Source: Bacillota bacterium (GTDB lineage Bacteria > Bacillota > Clostridia > Oscillospirales > Acutalibacteraceae). From it: a DNA stretch of 64,000 nucleotides. This document shows, piece by piece, positions 1 to 9,010 of this stretch. The stretch is taken from contig JAEZCC010000026.1 in assembly GCA_023412715.1 (NCBI GenBank), forward strand, positions 1 through 64,000, read 5' to 3'. The stretch's first letter is position 1, and each line of letters opens with the position of its first letter. The notes beneath the pieces were generated by a model. The model saw nothing but the letters and a program-made list of their open reading frames with translations, searched no databases and was not told the origin of the DNA. A program made the position numbers and the translations under genes.

Positions 1-36
1 CCCCCCCCCCCGCCCCCCCCCCCCCCCCCCCCCCCG
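1..36. repeat. near-homopolymeric C tract at window edge
   Basis: Eleven C, one G, then twenty-three C. No coding or structural role is visible. It sits at the very edge of the sequence, so it may be an assembly or sequencing artefact at a contig end rather than biology. Confidence 0.8.
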
Positions 37-61
37 CGCCACTTTCCCTGATATTCCTGAT

Positions 62-1378
62 TTATCTGCCGTAGAGGCCCTTCGCAAGCTTCATGAACCG
101 GTGCGTCATGTCGTCGAAGCGGAACGATTCTTTGCCGATGAGGTACGTGTCGATGGTGTTGTTGAACCGCCGGTACAGGTATTCCGGGATGTTCTTCTTG
201 CCGATGACCGCGCCGAAAATGCTGCCGGCCGAGGCCGTGGTGCAGTCGCTGTCGAGCCCCATCGCCACGGTTTCGGAAAGTCCTTTGACGAGATCCCTGC
301 CGCCGATCATCAAGCCGAAGACAATCAGGCAGAGGTTGTTGTTGGTGTGGACGATATGCATGGTGCCGAACCGCTCGTCCACCAGCCTGCGCGCGTCTTT
401 GTGGTCCTTCACGTTTTTGCCGGCCTCCAGCGCCCACTCGATGTCCTTGTGCAGGGAGCAGTTTTTCGGGATTTCGGTCAGGCCGATTTTCACGGCGTCG
501 ACCGGGTTTTCGACCGTGAACGCCGCGCTCTGCGTCGCCGCGAGGAACATTTCGCCGTAAATGCCGTTGCGCCGGTGGCTCAGGAATGCGTCGTGGTAAG
601 CCATGTTCGCCGCTTTCTCCGGCATGCCGGCTGCCGCGTAGGCCAGGCCGTCCGAGCGGATCGACGCGCCGATCCACTGGCGGTACGGGTTGTCGGTGAC
701 GCCGACCTTGTCGATCGGGACGTTTTTCTTCAGGTTGTTGACGGCGATCTCTTCCGCCGTGCAGGCAAAGGGCAGGTATTTTCTCCACATTCTGCCGACG
801 TCTTCCGTGGTGAAGCCGCAGCCGCATTCCTCCATAATCAGCAGGGCGAGCTGCGTGTAGATGACGTCGTCGTCGATTGGGACGGAGCGCATGTGGTGCT
901 TCATGTACTGGTAGCCGTACGCGCCGTAGAAGTTTTTCACGTGAGGGTACATGACGTTTTCCCAGTAGTCGGCCGGCGGGAACTGTTTGCCGGTGTATTC
1001 GCACCACGCTTCCATCGTTTCGACCGCCGCCCCCTCGACGGGGACGCCCAGCATGCAGCCGGCCATCCTCGCGGTCAGGGCGCCCTCGATTTTGTCGGCG
1101 AGGGTGGCGTCGTCCGGGAGCTGCTTCCAGATTTTTCTCGGGCCGTCCTCCCTGAGCCTGAGAATGGAGGGGAGATCGTCGGGTTCCTCGGCGGCCAGCT
1201 TCGGGTCGTCCGGGACCGCCTCAATCCGCTTCATGGCGTCTTTGATGCAGCCGCGCACCTCGTCGACAATTTGGTTTGCCTCTTTTTCGGAGCCCTGCTC
1301 GCATTTCATCCGGGCGTATTCGCTCAGGTTCAGGCCGAGCAGCTGAAAATCGGAAAAATCGGGATAACGGTATTTCAT
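62..1378 (-). CDS. ADP-ribosylglycohydrolase family protein
   Basis: A 438-residue member of the ADP-ribosylglycohydrolase (DraG/ARH) fold, which removes ADP-ribose from proteins or small molecules using two metal ions. The protein shows the family opening ARMAGCMLGVPVEGA, an acidic DDD cluster near residue 170 and the late motif GLDSDCTTASAG near residue 375; the acidic groups are the expected Mg ligands. An N-terminal extension of about 95 residues precedes the catalytic fold. There is no signal peptide, so it is cytoplasmic. The ATG is preceded by a good GGAGG site. It is divergent from the AraC regulator at 1478, which may control it. Many bacterial members next to sugar genes have unknown substrates, so the exact substrate is open. 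Confidence 0.85.
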   Translation of the reverse strand: MKYRYPDFSDFQLLGLNLSEYARMKCEQGSEKEANQIVDEVRGCIKDAMKRIEAVPDDPKLAAEEPDDLPSILRLREDGPRKIWKQLPDDATLADKIEGALTARMAGCMLGVPVEGAAVETMEAWCEYTGKQFPPADYWENVMYPHVKNFYGAYGYQYMKHHMRSVPIDDDVIYTQLALLIMEECGCGFTTEDVGRMWRKYLPFACTAEEIAVNNLKKNVPIDKVGVTDNPYRQWIGASIRSDGLAYAAAGMPEKAANMAYHDAFLSHRRNGIYGEMFLAATQSAAFTVENPVDAVKIGLTEIPKNCSLHKDIEWALEAGKNVKDHKDARRLVDERFGTMHIVHTNNNLCLIVFGLMIGGRDLVKGLSETVAMGLDSDCTTASAGSIFGAVIGKKNIPEYLYRRFNNTIDTYLIGKESFRFDDMTHRFMKLAKGLYGR

Positions 1379-1408
1379 CCTTCTTACCTCCGTTGTCGTT
1401 TTTTGGGC

Positions 1409-1437
1409 TTGACTTGTCTCTGCTATCAGGATACAAT
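1409..1437 (+). promoter_or_regulatory. promoter of the AraC gene
   Basis: TTGACT (1409-1414), a 17-base spacer and TACAAT (1432-1437): a near-consensus sigma-A promoter about 40 bases before the AraC start. Confidence 0.65.
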
Positions 1438-1477
1438 ACGGATTGTAATCAATTCAACCGAGAAACAGGGACTTTTT

Positions 1478-2350
1478 ATGCAGAATCAATCATATTTTCT
1501 GAAAAAGCAGCTGGATGCGATTTACGACCCGCCCCGGTTCGAGGATGGCCTGCCGTACTGGCCGAGCGACGTGACGGCGACCCAGAGCCCGCCTTCCGCC
1601 GAAATCAGCTTTCTGCATTACCATGACGACCTGGAGATCGGCTACTGCTACGGCGGCTCGGGCGTGTTCATCATCGACGGCCTCGTCGTCCCGTACCAGA
1701 GCCCGTGCGCCTCCATCATCTATCAAAACGAACTGCACATCGCCAGAAGCAACCCGGCGCAGCCGAGCGAATGGGTCTTCCTGAACCTCGACACCCGGGC
1801 GTTTTTCGGCGGGAACCCCGAGATGCTGAACTGCGTCTGCCCGGCCCCGAATTTCGGCCGGGCGCATATCGTCACGCCCGAGTCGCCCGTCCTGCTTCAG
1901 GATGTTTACAATTTTATCGAGGAGCTCCGGAACAAAAAAAGGAATTACATGGAATGCGCGAGATCTCTTCTTCTTGCAGCCCTGATTGAGCACGGGAGGC
2001 AGAACCGGTCGCCGGAAAGCGAGCGCCCGCGGCGTTGGCTGTACCAGGACATCGCGGCCGCGATTACGTATATTTCCAGCCATTACGACCGGCCGGTCAG
2101 CGTGGAGTTTCTGGCGAAGCTCTGCTGCATGAGCACCGCCTCGCTGCGGCGGAAATTCCGGCTCGCGCTCGACGTGTCCCCGCTCGACTATCTGCATCAG
2201 GTGCGGATCGGCAACGCGATTTCCATGCTGGCGCTCGACAATCTCTCCATCATGGAAATAGGCGGCAGGGTCGGCTACAATTCGCCTTCCAGCTTCAACC
2301 GCCAGTTTTTGAAAATCACCGGCAAAACGCCGTCGGAATACCGCGCCTGA
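1478..2350 (+). CDS. AraC family transcriptional regulator
   Basis: A 290-residue regulator with an N-terminal cupin-type sensing domain (HYHDDLEIGYCYGGSGVF, about residues 50-70) and a C-terminal pair of helix-turn-helix motifs from about residue 190, ending in the typical GYNSPSSFNRQFLKITGKTPSEYR. Such proteins bind a small sugar-like ligand and activate a neighbouring promoter. The reading frame stays open far upstream, but the ATG at 1478 follows a promoter and begins the conserved sequence, so I chose it. The divergent ADP-ribosylglycohydrolase is the most obvious target. Confidence 0.9.
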   Translation: MQNQSYFLKKQLDAIYDPPRFEDGLPYWPSDVTATQSPPSAEISFLHYHDDLEIGYCYGGSGVFIIDGLVVPYQSPCASIIYQNELHIARSNPAQPSEWVFLNLDTRAFFGGNPEMLNCVCPAPNFGRAHIVTPESPVLLQDVYNFIEELRNKKRNYMECARSLLLAALIEHGRQNRSPESERPRRWLYQDIAAAITYISSHYDRPVSVEFLAKLCCMSTASLRRKFRLALDVSPLDYLHQVRIGNAISMLALDNLSIMEIGGRVGYNSPSSFNRQFLKITGKTPSEYRA

Positions 2351-2389
2351 CCCGCGAAAGCGCGGGCCGCGCAGAAAGAATGTGAAACC

Positions 2390-3256
2390 GTGCAGATTCA
2401 GTATCTCGGCACAGCGGCGGCGGAAGGGATCCCCGCCCTCTACTGCCAGTGCCCGCTCTGCCGCCTCGCGGCAGAGTCGGGGGGAAAGGACATCCGGGGG
2501 CGCTCCGGTCTGCTGGTCGACGGCAGGCTGATGATAGATTTCCCGCCGGACATGCTCCGCAATGTCGTGAAATTCGGTCTTGACCTCGCGAAGGTCGGGA
2601 ACCTCATCGTGACCCACAGCCACACCGACCATTTCGCCCCGGCGGATCTGGTGCTGCGCCAGCCCGGCTGCTACTGCCATTTTACGGACGGCGAACCCGT
2701 GCTGCACGTTTACGGCAACGGCGAGGTGCTGCGCCTGACGGAAAGCGCCCTGCTGACGGAATACGGGACCGGCAGCGTCGGCTTTCTCGACACGCACCTG
2801 CTCCGCGCTTTTCAGACGGAGCAGATCGGGGGCTATACCGTCACGCCGCTGCCCGCCGTGCATAAGCCGGACGAGGAAGCCTTCTTCTACCTGGTGCAGC
2901 GGGAAGGGCGCACGCTGCTCTATGCCCACGACACGGGCATTTTCCCCGAGAGCGTCTTCGATTTTCTGAAAGACGGCGGAACCGGAATCGACATTCTCAG
3001 CATGGACTGCACCTGCTGCCTGCGGAGCGACGGGAAAAACCACATGGGCCTGCCGGACAATCTCAAGGTCCTGCAAAGGCTGAGGGAAAACCGGAACGTC
3101 ACCGAAAAAACACGGTGCGTCGTCAGCCATTTCAGCCACAACGGCGGGATGACGCACGCGCAGCTGGAGCGCGAGGCGGCGAAACACGGCATGACCGCGG
3201 CTTACGACGGCATGAAGATGGATCTGCCGTACCGCCGGGAAACGCCGGAGGCGTAA
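2390..3256 (+). CDS. MBL-fold metallo-hydrolase
   Basis: A 288-residue metallo-beta-lactamase-fold hydrolase starting with GTG. It has the metal motif HSHTDHF near residue 78, a later Asp in YAHDTGIF and a C-terminal His in VVSHFSHNGG. The opening QYLGTAAAEGIPA and the CQCPLC cysteine pair resemble the PhnP/RNase Z-like branch that cleaves phosphodiesters, but the substrate cannot be told from sequence. It follows the AraC gene by 39 bases and may be cotranscribed. No signal peptide. Confidence 0.85.
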   Translation: MQIQYLGTAAAEGIPALYCQCPLCRLAAESGGKDIRGRSGLLVDGRLMIDFPPDMLRNVVKFGLDLAKVGNLIVTHSHTDHFAPADLVLRQPGCYCHFTDGEPVLHVYGNGEVLRLTESALLTEYGTGSVGFLDTHLLRAFQTEQIGGYTVTPLPAVHKPDEEAFFYLVQREGRTLLYAHDTGIFPESVFDFLKDGGTGIDILSMDCTCCLRSDGKNHMGLPDNLKVLQRLRENRNVTEKTRCVVSHFSHNGGMTHAQLEREAAKHGMTAAYDGMKMDLPYRRETPEA

Positions 3257-3289
3257 AAAGGCCGTCCCCGCCCGGTGTCTCATGAGAGT

Positions 3290-3334
3290 ACAGAAAACAG
3301 GCCCGCCCCGAAAAGGGGCGGGCCTGTTTTCTGT
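3290..3334. terminator. strong bidirectional terminator
   Basis: A perfect 20-bp stem (3290-3309 with 3315-3334) closed by a GAAAA loop, lying between two convergent genes. The stem ends in A and T runs, so it can end transcription from both the MBL gene and the RpiR gene. Confidence 0.9.
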
Positions 3335-3369
3335 GCCTTCGGCCGTTTCTCTTTGCCTGCCGGGCGCTT

Positions 3370-4230
3370 TCACAGAAGCTTGCTCGTGATGGAGTGCGCG
3401 GTCTGTTTTTTATTGTAGTCGCACATGGTGTAGTTGTTCCGGAAAAACTCCGTGTAAAGCACGTCCAGCAGATAAAGCTGCGCCACTTTGGCCGAAAGCG
3501 AGCTGCCCTGGAAGGGCCCCTCGTTTGCGCCGCACAGCAGGACGACGTCCGCGTACGCCGTGAGCGGCGACTCCGCGAACCTGGTGATGCAGGCCGTCTT
3601 GGCGTGGTTCTGCTTTGCGCGCTGCAGAACGTCGATGGTGTCTTTCGTCGAGCCGGAATAAGAGAACGCGACGGCCAGGTCGTCCTTCCCCAGCAGGGCG
3701 GAGGCCATGGCCTGCATGTGGTTGTCCCCGGCGCACATGACGTTGGGCAGAATGCCGGCGAATTTGATCTTCGCCTCCAGCGCCATTACGCCGGAAGAAC
3801 CCACCCCGAAAAAATAAATCAGCTTGGCCTCTTTCATCATTTCGACCGTCTTCTGAATGTCCTGCGGCTTAATCATCTCGAGCGTCTGGTTCAGTGCGGC
3901 GATATCCGTGCTCAGAAGCTTCCGGCAGACCTCGTCGGTGGAATCGCTGATTGCGACCTCGTCGGAGAGGGTGAGGGCGCTGGCGTTCTCGCTTCCGCTG
4001 ATGGACTGCGCCAGCAGCATCTTGAAGTCCTGGTAGCCGCTCAGGCGCAGGGTCTTGCAGAAGCGGAAAATGGTCGTGTCGCCCACGCCGCATTTTTCGG
4101 CCAGATCGGTGATGGACATATACAGGATGTCGCGGGAATGCTGCATCACGAAATCGGCGACCTTGTGCTCCGCTTTGGTAAAGGATCGGCTGCTTTCCTG
4201 GATTCTGGTAAAGATATCGTTGGGCTTCAT
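3370..4230 (-). CDS. RpiR family transcriptional regulator
   Basis: A 286-residue RpiR-type regulator: N-terminal helix-turn-helix (ITDLAEKCGVGDTTIFRFCK, about residues 40-60) and a C-terminal SIS sugar-phosphate-binding domain with FFGVGSSG and AFSYSGSTKDTID. Members sense phosphosugars and repress or activate sugar operons. The ATG at 4230 overlaps the stop of the ROK gene by 4 bases (ATGA), so the two are translationally coupled. The A/T-tract palindromes in the 5.2-5.7 kb intergenic region resemble RpiR-type operators and make the divergent importer/NanE operon its likely target. Confidence 0.92.
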   Translation of the reverse strand: MKPNDIFTRIQESSRSFTKAEHKVADFVMQHSRDILYMSITDLAEKCGVGDTTIFRFCKTLRLSGYQDFKMLLAQSISGSENASALTLSDEVAISDSTDEVCRKLLSTDIAALNQTLEMIKPQDIQKTVEMMKEAKLIYFFGVGSSGVMALEAKIKFAGILPNVMCAGDNHMQAMASALLGKDDLAVAFSYSGSTKDTIDVLQRAKQNHAKTACITRFAESPLTAYADVVLLCGANEGPFQGSSLSAKVAQLYLLDVLYTEFFRNNYTMCDYNKKQTAHSITSKLL

Positions 4231-5132
4231 TTCGAGTCCCTTCTTCCTGTAAGCTGGGCCTGCGCGAGAGAAATCATCCCCTGCAGCCCCGCCGTATTCC
4301 CCAGAGACGCTTGTTTGACTGCGACGTTCCAGTAGCTCTTCATCAGATGCTTCCGGATGTTTTTCTCGATATAGTCGTGAATCAGCGGCTCGTTCATGAT
4401 GCCGCCGCCCAGAATGATGCACGGGGGGTTGAAGATGTGCGTCAGAGAGACAAGCCCCCACAAGACTTCGTCCATCCATCCGGTCACCGCTTCCCTGACC
4501 GCGGCGTTCCGGCCGAGCTCGGCGAAGATTTCCCGCCCGTTCAGCGTCAGGCCGCTGCGCTCCCTGACGGCGCGGACGAGCGCCGTGGTGGAGGCGTACG
4601 CCTCGTAGCAGCCGCGGTTCCCGCAGGTGCAGGGCCGCCCCCCTGCGTGGGTGATGAGGTGGCCCATCTCCGCCGCCGAGCAGGAGCTGCCGTAGTAGAT
4701 TTTTTTGTCGATCACGATGGCGCCGCCGATCCCCGTGCCGTAGGTCAGGCAGAGAAAATCCGAATAGTCCTTCCCGGCCCCGAATGCCGCCTCGCCCAAA
4801 GCCGCCGCGTTGACGTCGTTTTCGACGAGCACGGGGACATGGAAGGCGCCCTCCAGAATTTCTTTGACCCTTGTCCCTGTATAACCGGGGATGTTGTCGG
4901 TAGCATAAAGAATGGTCCCGCTCACCGGATCGACCTGGCCGGCCGTGCTGACCGCGACGGCGTCGAAGCCGCTCATGGCAGAGAGGATTCCGCCCACCTT
5001 TTCCAGAACGGTGCCGCCCTGGCCGATGCCGGTGGGGATTTCGCGCACAAGGTCTTTTTGGAATGCGCGCGGGCCGCGGTACAGGCAATATTTGATCGCC
5101 GTGCCGCCGATGTCAAATGCCGCGATATTCAA
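4227..5132 (-). CDS. ROK family sugar kinase (candidate N-acetylmannosamine kinase)
   Basis: A 301-residue ROK kinase. It shows the ATP-binding DIGGTAIKYCLY at the N-terminus, ENDVNAAALGE with the catalytic Asp near residue 106, and the zinc motif CTCGNRGCYE near residue 170. There is no DNA-binding N-terminal extension, so it is an enzyme rather than a ROK repressor. NanE in the divergent operon makes ManNAc-6-phosphate the natural product to expect, so an N-acetylmannosamine kinase (NanK) role is a reasonable inference; glucokinase or another hexose kinase is the alternative. First gene of a two-gene operon with the RpiR regulator. Confidence 0.88.
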   Translation of the reverse strand: MNIAAFDIGGTAIKYCLYRGPRAFQKDLVREIPTGIGQGGTVLEKVGGILSAMSGFDAVAVSTAGQVDPVSGTILYATDNIPGYTGTRVKEILEGAFHVPVLVENDVNAAALGEAAFGAGKDYSDFLCLTYGTGIGGAIVIDKKIYYGSSCSAAEMGHLITHAGGRPCTCGNRGCYEAYASTTALVRAVRERSGLTLNGREIFAELGRNAAVREAVTGWMDEVLWGLVSLTHIFNPPCIILGGGIMNEPLIHDYIEKNIRKHLMKSYWNVAVKQASLGNTAGLQGMISLAQAQLTGRRDSK

Positions 5133-5752
5133 GCTGCGGGCACCTCCGAAGAAGAATTCTACTCCTATTTTATACCAAAAAAAAATTTTTTCAATACGCG
5201 GGTTTCAAGATTGCGTGAAAAAATTTTTCCAATTGAACGAAAGATGACGGGAAGGAAAGTTCGCCGCACAAAGCCAAAACCATGAAATGAAATATAGCTT
5301 GAAAATAAATGCTGATTACTGTTTAAATTATGATTTAAATGCAATAAATCATGAAAATAAGAATATTAAGAAAGAGAATAATTCAGATAATAATTTGAGG
5401 GATTGTCTTCCCGGCTGCCGCAAAAAGTTCTTTTCAGGCAATCGGCCGCCCGAAATTGCAAAAACTGTGAAAAGAATGCTGAAAAGCCGCAGACTTAAGA
5501 AAATAACAGAAAAAAACAGAAAATTTTTTTATTATTAGGGATCGCGTTTATTATTCTCAAAAATTACAATCAAAATGCAGCATAATAGTAATTATAATAT
5601 TTTTACTATTGTGCAAAATGACTTTATTTTGAAAAATATTTTCAAAAATAGATTGAAAAAAATTTTTTTTGTGGTATATTGAATGCGGAAGAACCGGTGG
5701 CCCGGGAAGTTCCGTCCGGGACACCGCCAAATTACATAATGGAGGAAAGGTT
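5133..5752. promoter_or_regulatory. AT-rich divergent control region with RpiR-like operators
   Basis: A 620-base, very AT-rich intergenic region in otherwise GC-rich DNA. Palindromic A/T-tract sites occur near both operon promoters: AAAAATTTTTTCA (within 5177-5193), TGAAAAAATTTTTCC (5216-5230), TGAAAAATATTTTCA (5630-5644) and TGAAAAAAATTTTTTTT (from 5654). Their TGAAA-TTTCA form fits RpiR-family operators. The rightward promoter is TTGAAA (5653-5658), 16 bases, TATATT (5675-5680), with one operator lying in its spacer. An 83-codon open frame at 5287-5538 has AT-driven composition and no ribosome site; I do not call it. Confidence 0.6.
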
Positions 5753-7078
5753 ATGAAAAGAAGTATTTTCAGAAACGCGGTGGCGTTTGCCCTTGCAGCC
5801 GTGATGCTGGCCTCGGCTGCCGGATGCTCCAACAGCGGTTCCGGTTCCAGTTCGGCGGCTTCCGCCGCACAGTCCGCGGCGGCGCCTGCCCAGAAGACGA
5901 AGATTGTTTTCTGGCACCTGTGGACCGGCGACGAAGCGAAGGTCATCAACGCGGCGGCGGCGGCCTACAACAAGCAGAGCGACAAATATGAGGTGCAGGC
6001 TCTTTCCGTACCGGATTCCCAGAAGATCATGACGGCCATTTCGGCCGGCAACGGGCCCGACGTCTCCGACGATTTCAGCAGCGACGTGGGCAAATTCGCC
6101 GGTTCCGGCATTCTGAACCCGCTGGACGATTACATCAAGCAGACGAACTACGACGTCAGCGACTTTATCCCCGCGGCGCTTCAGTCCTGCATGATGGACG
6201 GCAAGACCTACGGCCTGCCGATCAGCATCAACCTGGAGGCCCTCTATTACAACAAGACCCTGCTGAAAAAGGCAGGCTACAGCAACCCGCCTGAAACGCT
6301 GGAAGACATGTACGACATGGCGGTCAAGACGACCGAAGTCAATAAAGACGGCACGCTGAACGTCTGCGGCTTCCCGGACTTCCCGACCGTTTATTACCTC
6401 AGCAACTTCACGACCGCTGCGGGCGGCGGCTGGTACACCAAAGACGACAAGCCGGCGCCGGCAGACGACGCGGGCAACACCATGGCCCTCAAGCTCGCGA
6501 GGGACTACCGCCAGAAGTTCGGCCTTGCAAATGTCGTTAAATTCGAATCCGGCGGCAAATACCTGGATCCGACGGACCCGTTCCTGACCGGCAAGCAGAC
6601 CTTCCGCGTCGACGGCTCCTGGATGGGCAAGAATATTAAGGAAACCTTCAAGTCCGACGTCGACTACGGCGTGACCTACATCCCGTACCCGAAGGACAAA
6701 CCGGAGCTGAAGGGCAGGGGCCTGATGTCCTCCTCCATGATCTACATTACGTCCAACTCCAAGAACAAAGACGGCGCTTGGGACTTCATCTCGTGGTTCG
6801 CCGGCAAGGAAGGCCAGATCCAGTCTACCATCGCGAACAACGGCTTCCCGTCCAGAACGTCGCTGCTGACCAACGAAACGTTCCTGAAGGGCTACGACGT
6901 CAGCTTCTATGTCGAGCTTGCGCAGAACAAGAACCTCACCTACAACCCGAACGGCCCCAAGAACGGCGAATATGACACAATGGTCAACGACCAGACGGAG
7001 CTGTGCATGAACCTGAAGCAGGATATCCCGACGACCCTGAAAAACATCCATGACAAGGGCGCTTCCATTTTAGGCTGA
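5753..7078 (+). CDS. ABC sugar importer, extracellular solute-binding lipoprotein
   Basis: A 441-residue family-1-type carbohydrate-binding protein. It has a lipoprotein signal peptide with lipobox SAAGC (Cys about residue 24), a Ser/Ala-rich tether, then the fold signature KIVFWHLWTGDE. It binds an oligosaccharide or modified sugar outside the membrane and hands it to the permeases at 7172 and 8115. The ATG at 5753 follows GGAGGAAAGG. First gene of the NanE-containing operon, so the ligand is probably an amino-sugar derivative, but this is inference. Confidence 0.93.
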   Translation: MKRSIFRNAVAFALAAVMLASAAGCSNSGSGSSSAASAAQSAAAPAQKTKIVFWHLWTGDEAKVINAAAAAYNKQSDKYEVQALSVPDSQKIMTAISAGNGPDVSDDFSSDVGKFAGSGILNPLDDYIKQTNYDVSDFIPAALQSCMMDGKTYGLPISINLEALYYNKTLLKKAGYSNPPETLEDMYDMAVKTTEVNKDGTLNVCGFPDFPTVYYLSNFTTAAGGGWYTKDDKPAPADDAGNTMALKLARDYRQKFGLANVVKFESGGKYLDPTDPFLTGKQTFRVDGSWMGKNIKETFKSDVDYGVTYIPYPKDKPELKGRGLMSSSMIYITSNSKNKDGAWDFISWFAGKEGQIQSTIANNGFPSRTSLLTNETFLKGYDVSFYVELAQNKNLTYNPNGPKNGEYDTMVNDQTELCMNLKQDIPTTLKNIHDKGASILG

Positions 7079-7090
7079 GCATTCCTTCCC

Positions 7091-7127
7091 GTGATGATAT
7101 GCAGCCTTTCCGCCTGCATATCATCAC
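7091..7127 (+). terminator. stem-loop between binding-protein and permease genes
   Basis: Perfect 14-bp stem GTGATGATATGCAG (7091-7104) with CTGCATATCATCAC (7114-7127) and a 9-base loop, with no direct U-run. It probably acts as a partial terminator or mRNA 3'-end stabiliser that keeps binding-protein levels above permease levels. Confidence 0.7.
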
Positions 7128-7171
7128 CCCTGTTTTTAAAATGGCAGCGGAAAAAGCAAGGAGGTAAGGAC

Positions 7172-8128
7172 ATGCGAAAATCTGCCGCAGAGCAAACGGC
7201 GAAGAGGCGCGGCCTGAATCTGACAAAGAACAGCGCCCGGGCCGGCCTGTTATTTGCGTTGCCGTGGATCGTAGGATTCCTGATTTTTGGATTGTACCCG
7301 ATTTGCGTTTCTATCTATTACAGCATGACGAGCTTTAATCTCTTTCAGTCGCCGACATGGGTGGGCCTCGCAAATTATCAGGAATTGTTTACGGACGAAA
7401 AATTTTTCAAGAGCCTTTTGAATACCTTTTACATGGTCATCGTCGGCACGCCGGTCAGTTTAATCGGCGGTTTGCTGCTGGCCGTGCTGCTGAACCAGAA
7501 AATTAAGGGGATGCCTGTTTTCAGGACGATCTTTTATCTGCCGAGCATTGTCCCGATTGTCGCGTCGTCCCTTTTGTGGCTGTGGATTCTGAACCCGCAG
7601 TACGGGCTGATAAACAGCCTGCTGCAAGTATTCGGGGTTTCGGGGCCGAACTGGCTCATGGACCCGAATTATACGAAACCCTCGCTGATTATCATGGGCC
7701 TGTGGGGCGTCGGCAACGTCATGATTATCTTCCTGGCCTCGCTGCAGGACGTGCCGAGGTCGCTGTATGAGGCCGCGGAGATGGACGGCGCGAACTCCGT
7801 CCAGCAGTTTCTGCACATCACGCTGCCCGGCATCACGCCCGTGATCTTTTTCCAGCTGATTATGAGCATCATCAATTATTTTCAGTATTTTACGCAGGCG
7901 TACATGATGATAGGCGGGTCGACCGGGGGCAGCGGCGGCAACCTGGTCAGCGGCGGAGCGGAAAACTCCCTGCTGTTTTACTCGCTGTACCTCTTCCAGA
8001 ACGCGTTCGGCTACTTCAAGATGGGTAAGGCCTCCGCAATGGCGTGGATTCTGTTCCTTGTCGTTGTTGCCGTGACGGCGCTTATCTTCAAGACACAGGA
8101 CAGGTGGGTTAGCTATGGCGACGAATGA
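7172..8128 (+). CDS. ABC sugar importer, permease 1 (MalF/UgpA type)
   Basis: A 318-residue inner component of a carbohydrate importer with six predicted membrane segments, opening AGLLFALPWIVGFLIFGLYP. The cytoplasmic EAA loop that contacts the ATPase is visible as YEAAEMDGANSVQQF near residue 210. The ATG at 7172 follows GGAGG. It overlaps the next permease by 14 bases. No ATPase gene is in the operon, so a shared MsmX/UgpC-type ATPase must serve it. Confidence 0.92.
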   Translation: MRKSAAEQTAKRRGLNLTKNSARAGLLFALPWIVGFLIFGLYPICVSIYYSMTSFNLFQSPTWVGLANYQELFTDEKFFKSLLNTFYMVIVGTPVSLIGGLLLAVLLNQKIKGMPVFRTIFYLPSIVPIVASSLLWLWILNPQYGLINSLLQVFGVSGPNWLMDPNYTKPSLIIMGLWGVGNVMIIFLASLQDVPRSLYEAAEMDGANSVQQFLHITLPGITPVIFFQLIMSIINYFQYFTQAYMMIGGSTGGSGGNLVSGGAENSLLFYSLYLFQNAFGYFKMGKASAMAWILFLVVVAVTALIFKTQDRWVSYGDE

Positions 8129-8975
8129 GAGAACGCGGAGCAGCATCAAGCGCTCCCGGACGATTACGAAGATCATTGTCTATATCCTGATTGCCGCTCT
8201 CGCAATCCTGTTTTTCTATCCGTTTCTATGGATGCTCTTCACCTCGCTGAAAACGACGAAAGAAATTTACCAGGTGCCCGCCACGACCTTCCCGCACCAG
8301 CTTACCTTCGACAACTACGCGGCGGCCGTCACCAAAATGCCGTTCCTGCGCTACACCGTCAATACGGTCGTCATCACGGTGCTCAGCGTCGTCGGCATGG
8401 TCATTTCCTCTTCGATGGTGGCCTACTCCGTTTCCAAAATCAAGTGGAGGGGCGGCAAGATTATTTTCCCAATCATCATAGGCACCATGATGATTCCGTA
8501 CCAGGTCACCATGATTCCGCTCTATATGATTTTCACGAAGCTGAACCTCGTCGGCACCATCGTGCCGCTGGTGCTGCCCTGCTTTTTCGGCGGCGCGTAC
8601 TACATTTTCCTTCTGAGGCAGTTTTTCAAGACGATTCCGAACTCCCTGCTTGAGGCGGCGAAAATCGACGGCGCCGGGGAGGGCACCATCTTCGTCAAGA
8701 TTATGCTGCCGCTGTGCAAGCCGGCCCTGACCTCCGTCGCGATTTTCACGTTCCTTGCGACGTGGTCCGATTTCCTCGGCCCGCTGCTTTATTTGAACAA
8801 GGAAGAATCCTATACGCTCTCCCTCGGCCTGCAGGCGTTCATGCAGACGCATTACGTCGAGTGGGGGCCCCTGATGGCCGCGTCCGCGATCTTCACGGTT
8901 CCGATCGTCATCCTGTTCTTCTTCGCCCAGTCGTATTTCATCGAGGGCATCACCGTGACCGGCATGAAGGGCTGA
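8115..8975 (+). CDS. ABC sugar importer, permease 2 (MalG/UgpE type)
   Basis: A 286-residue partner permease with six membrane segments and the EAA loop LLEAAKIDGAGEGTIF near residue 180. It opens with a basic N-terminus followed by ILFFYPFLWMLFTSLK, typical of MalG-like subunits. Its start lies inside the end of permease 1, so the two are translationally coupled. It forms the transmembrane heterodimer with the 7172 product. Confidence 0.92.
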   Translation: MATNERTRSSIKRSRTITKIIVYILIAALAILFFYPFLWMLFTSLKTTKEIYQVPATTFPHQLTFDNYAAAVTKMPFLRYTVNTVVITVLSVVGMVISSSMVAYSVSKIKWRGGKIIFPIIIGTMMIPYQVTMIPLYMIFTKLNLVGTIVPLVLPCFFGGAYYIFLLRQFFKTIPNSLLEAAKIDGAGEGTIFVKIMLPLCKPALTSVAIFTFLATWSDFLGPLLYLNKEESYTLSLGLQAFMQTHYVEWGPLMAASAIFTVPIVILFFFAQSYFIEGITVTGMKG

Positions 8976-9010
8976 GCGCCGGCCGCAACGCAGAAAGGAA
9001 GAATCCGTCC

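Noticed and set aside
5287..5538. 83-codon open frame in the AT-rich gap
   Set aside because: Lys/Asn/Ile-rich from base composition, no ribosome site, overlaps the control region.
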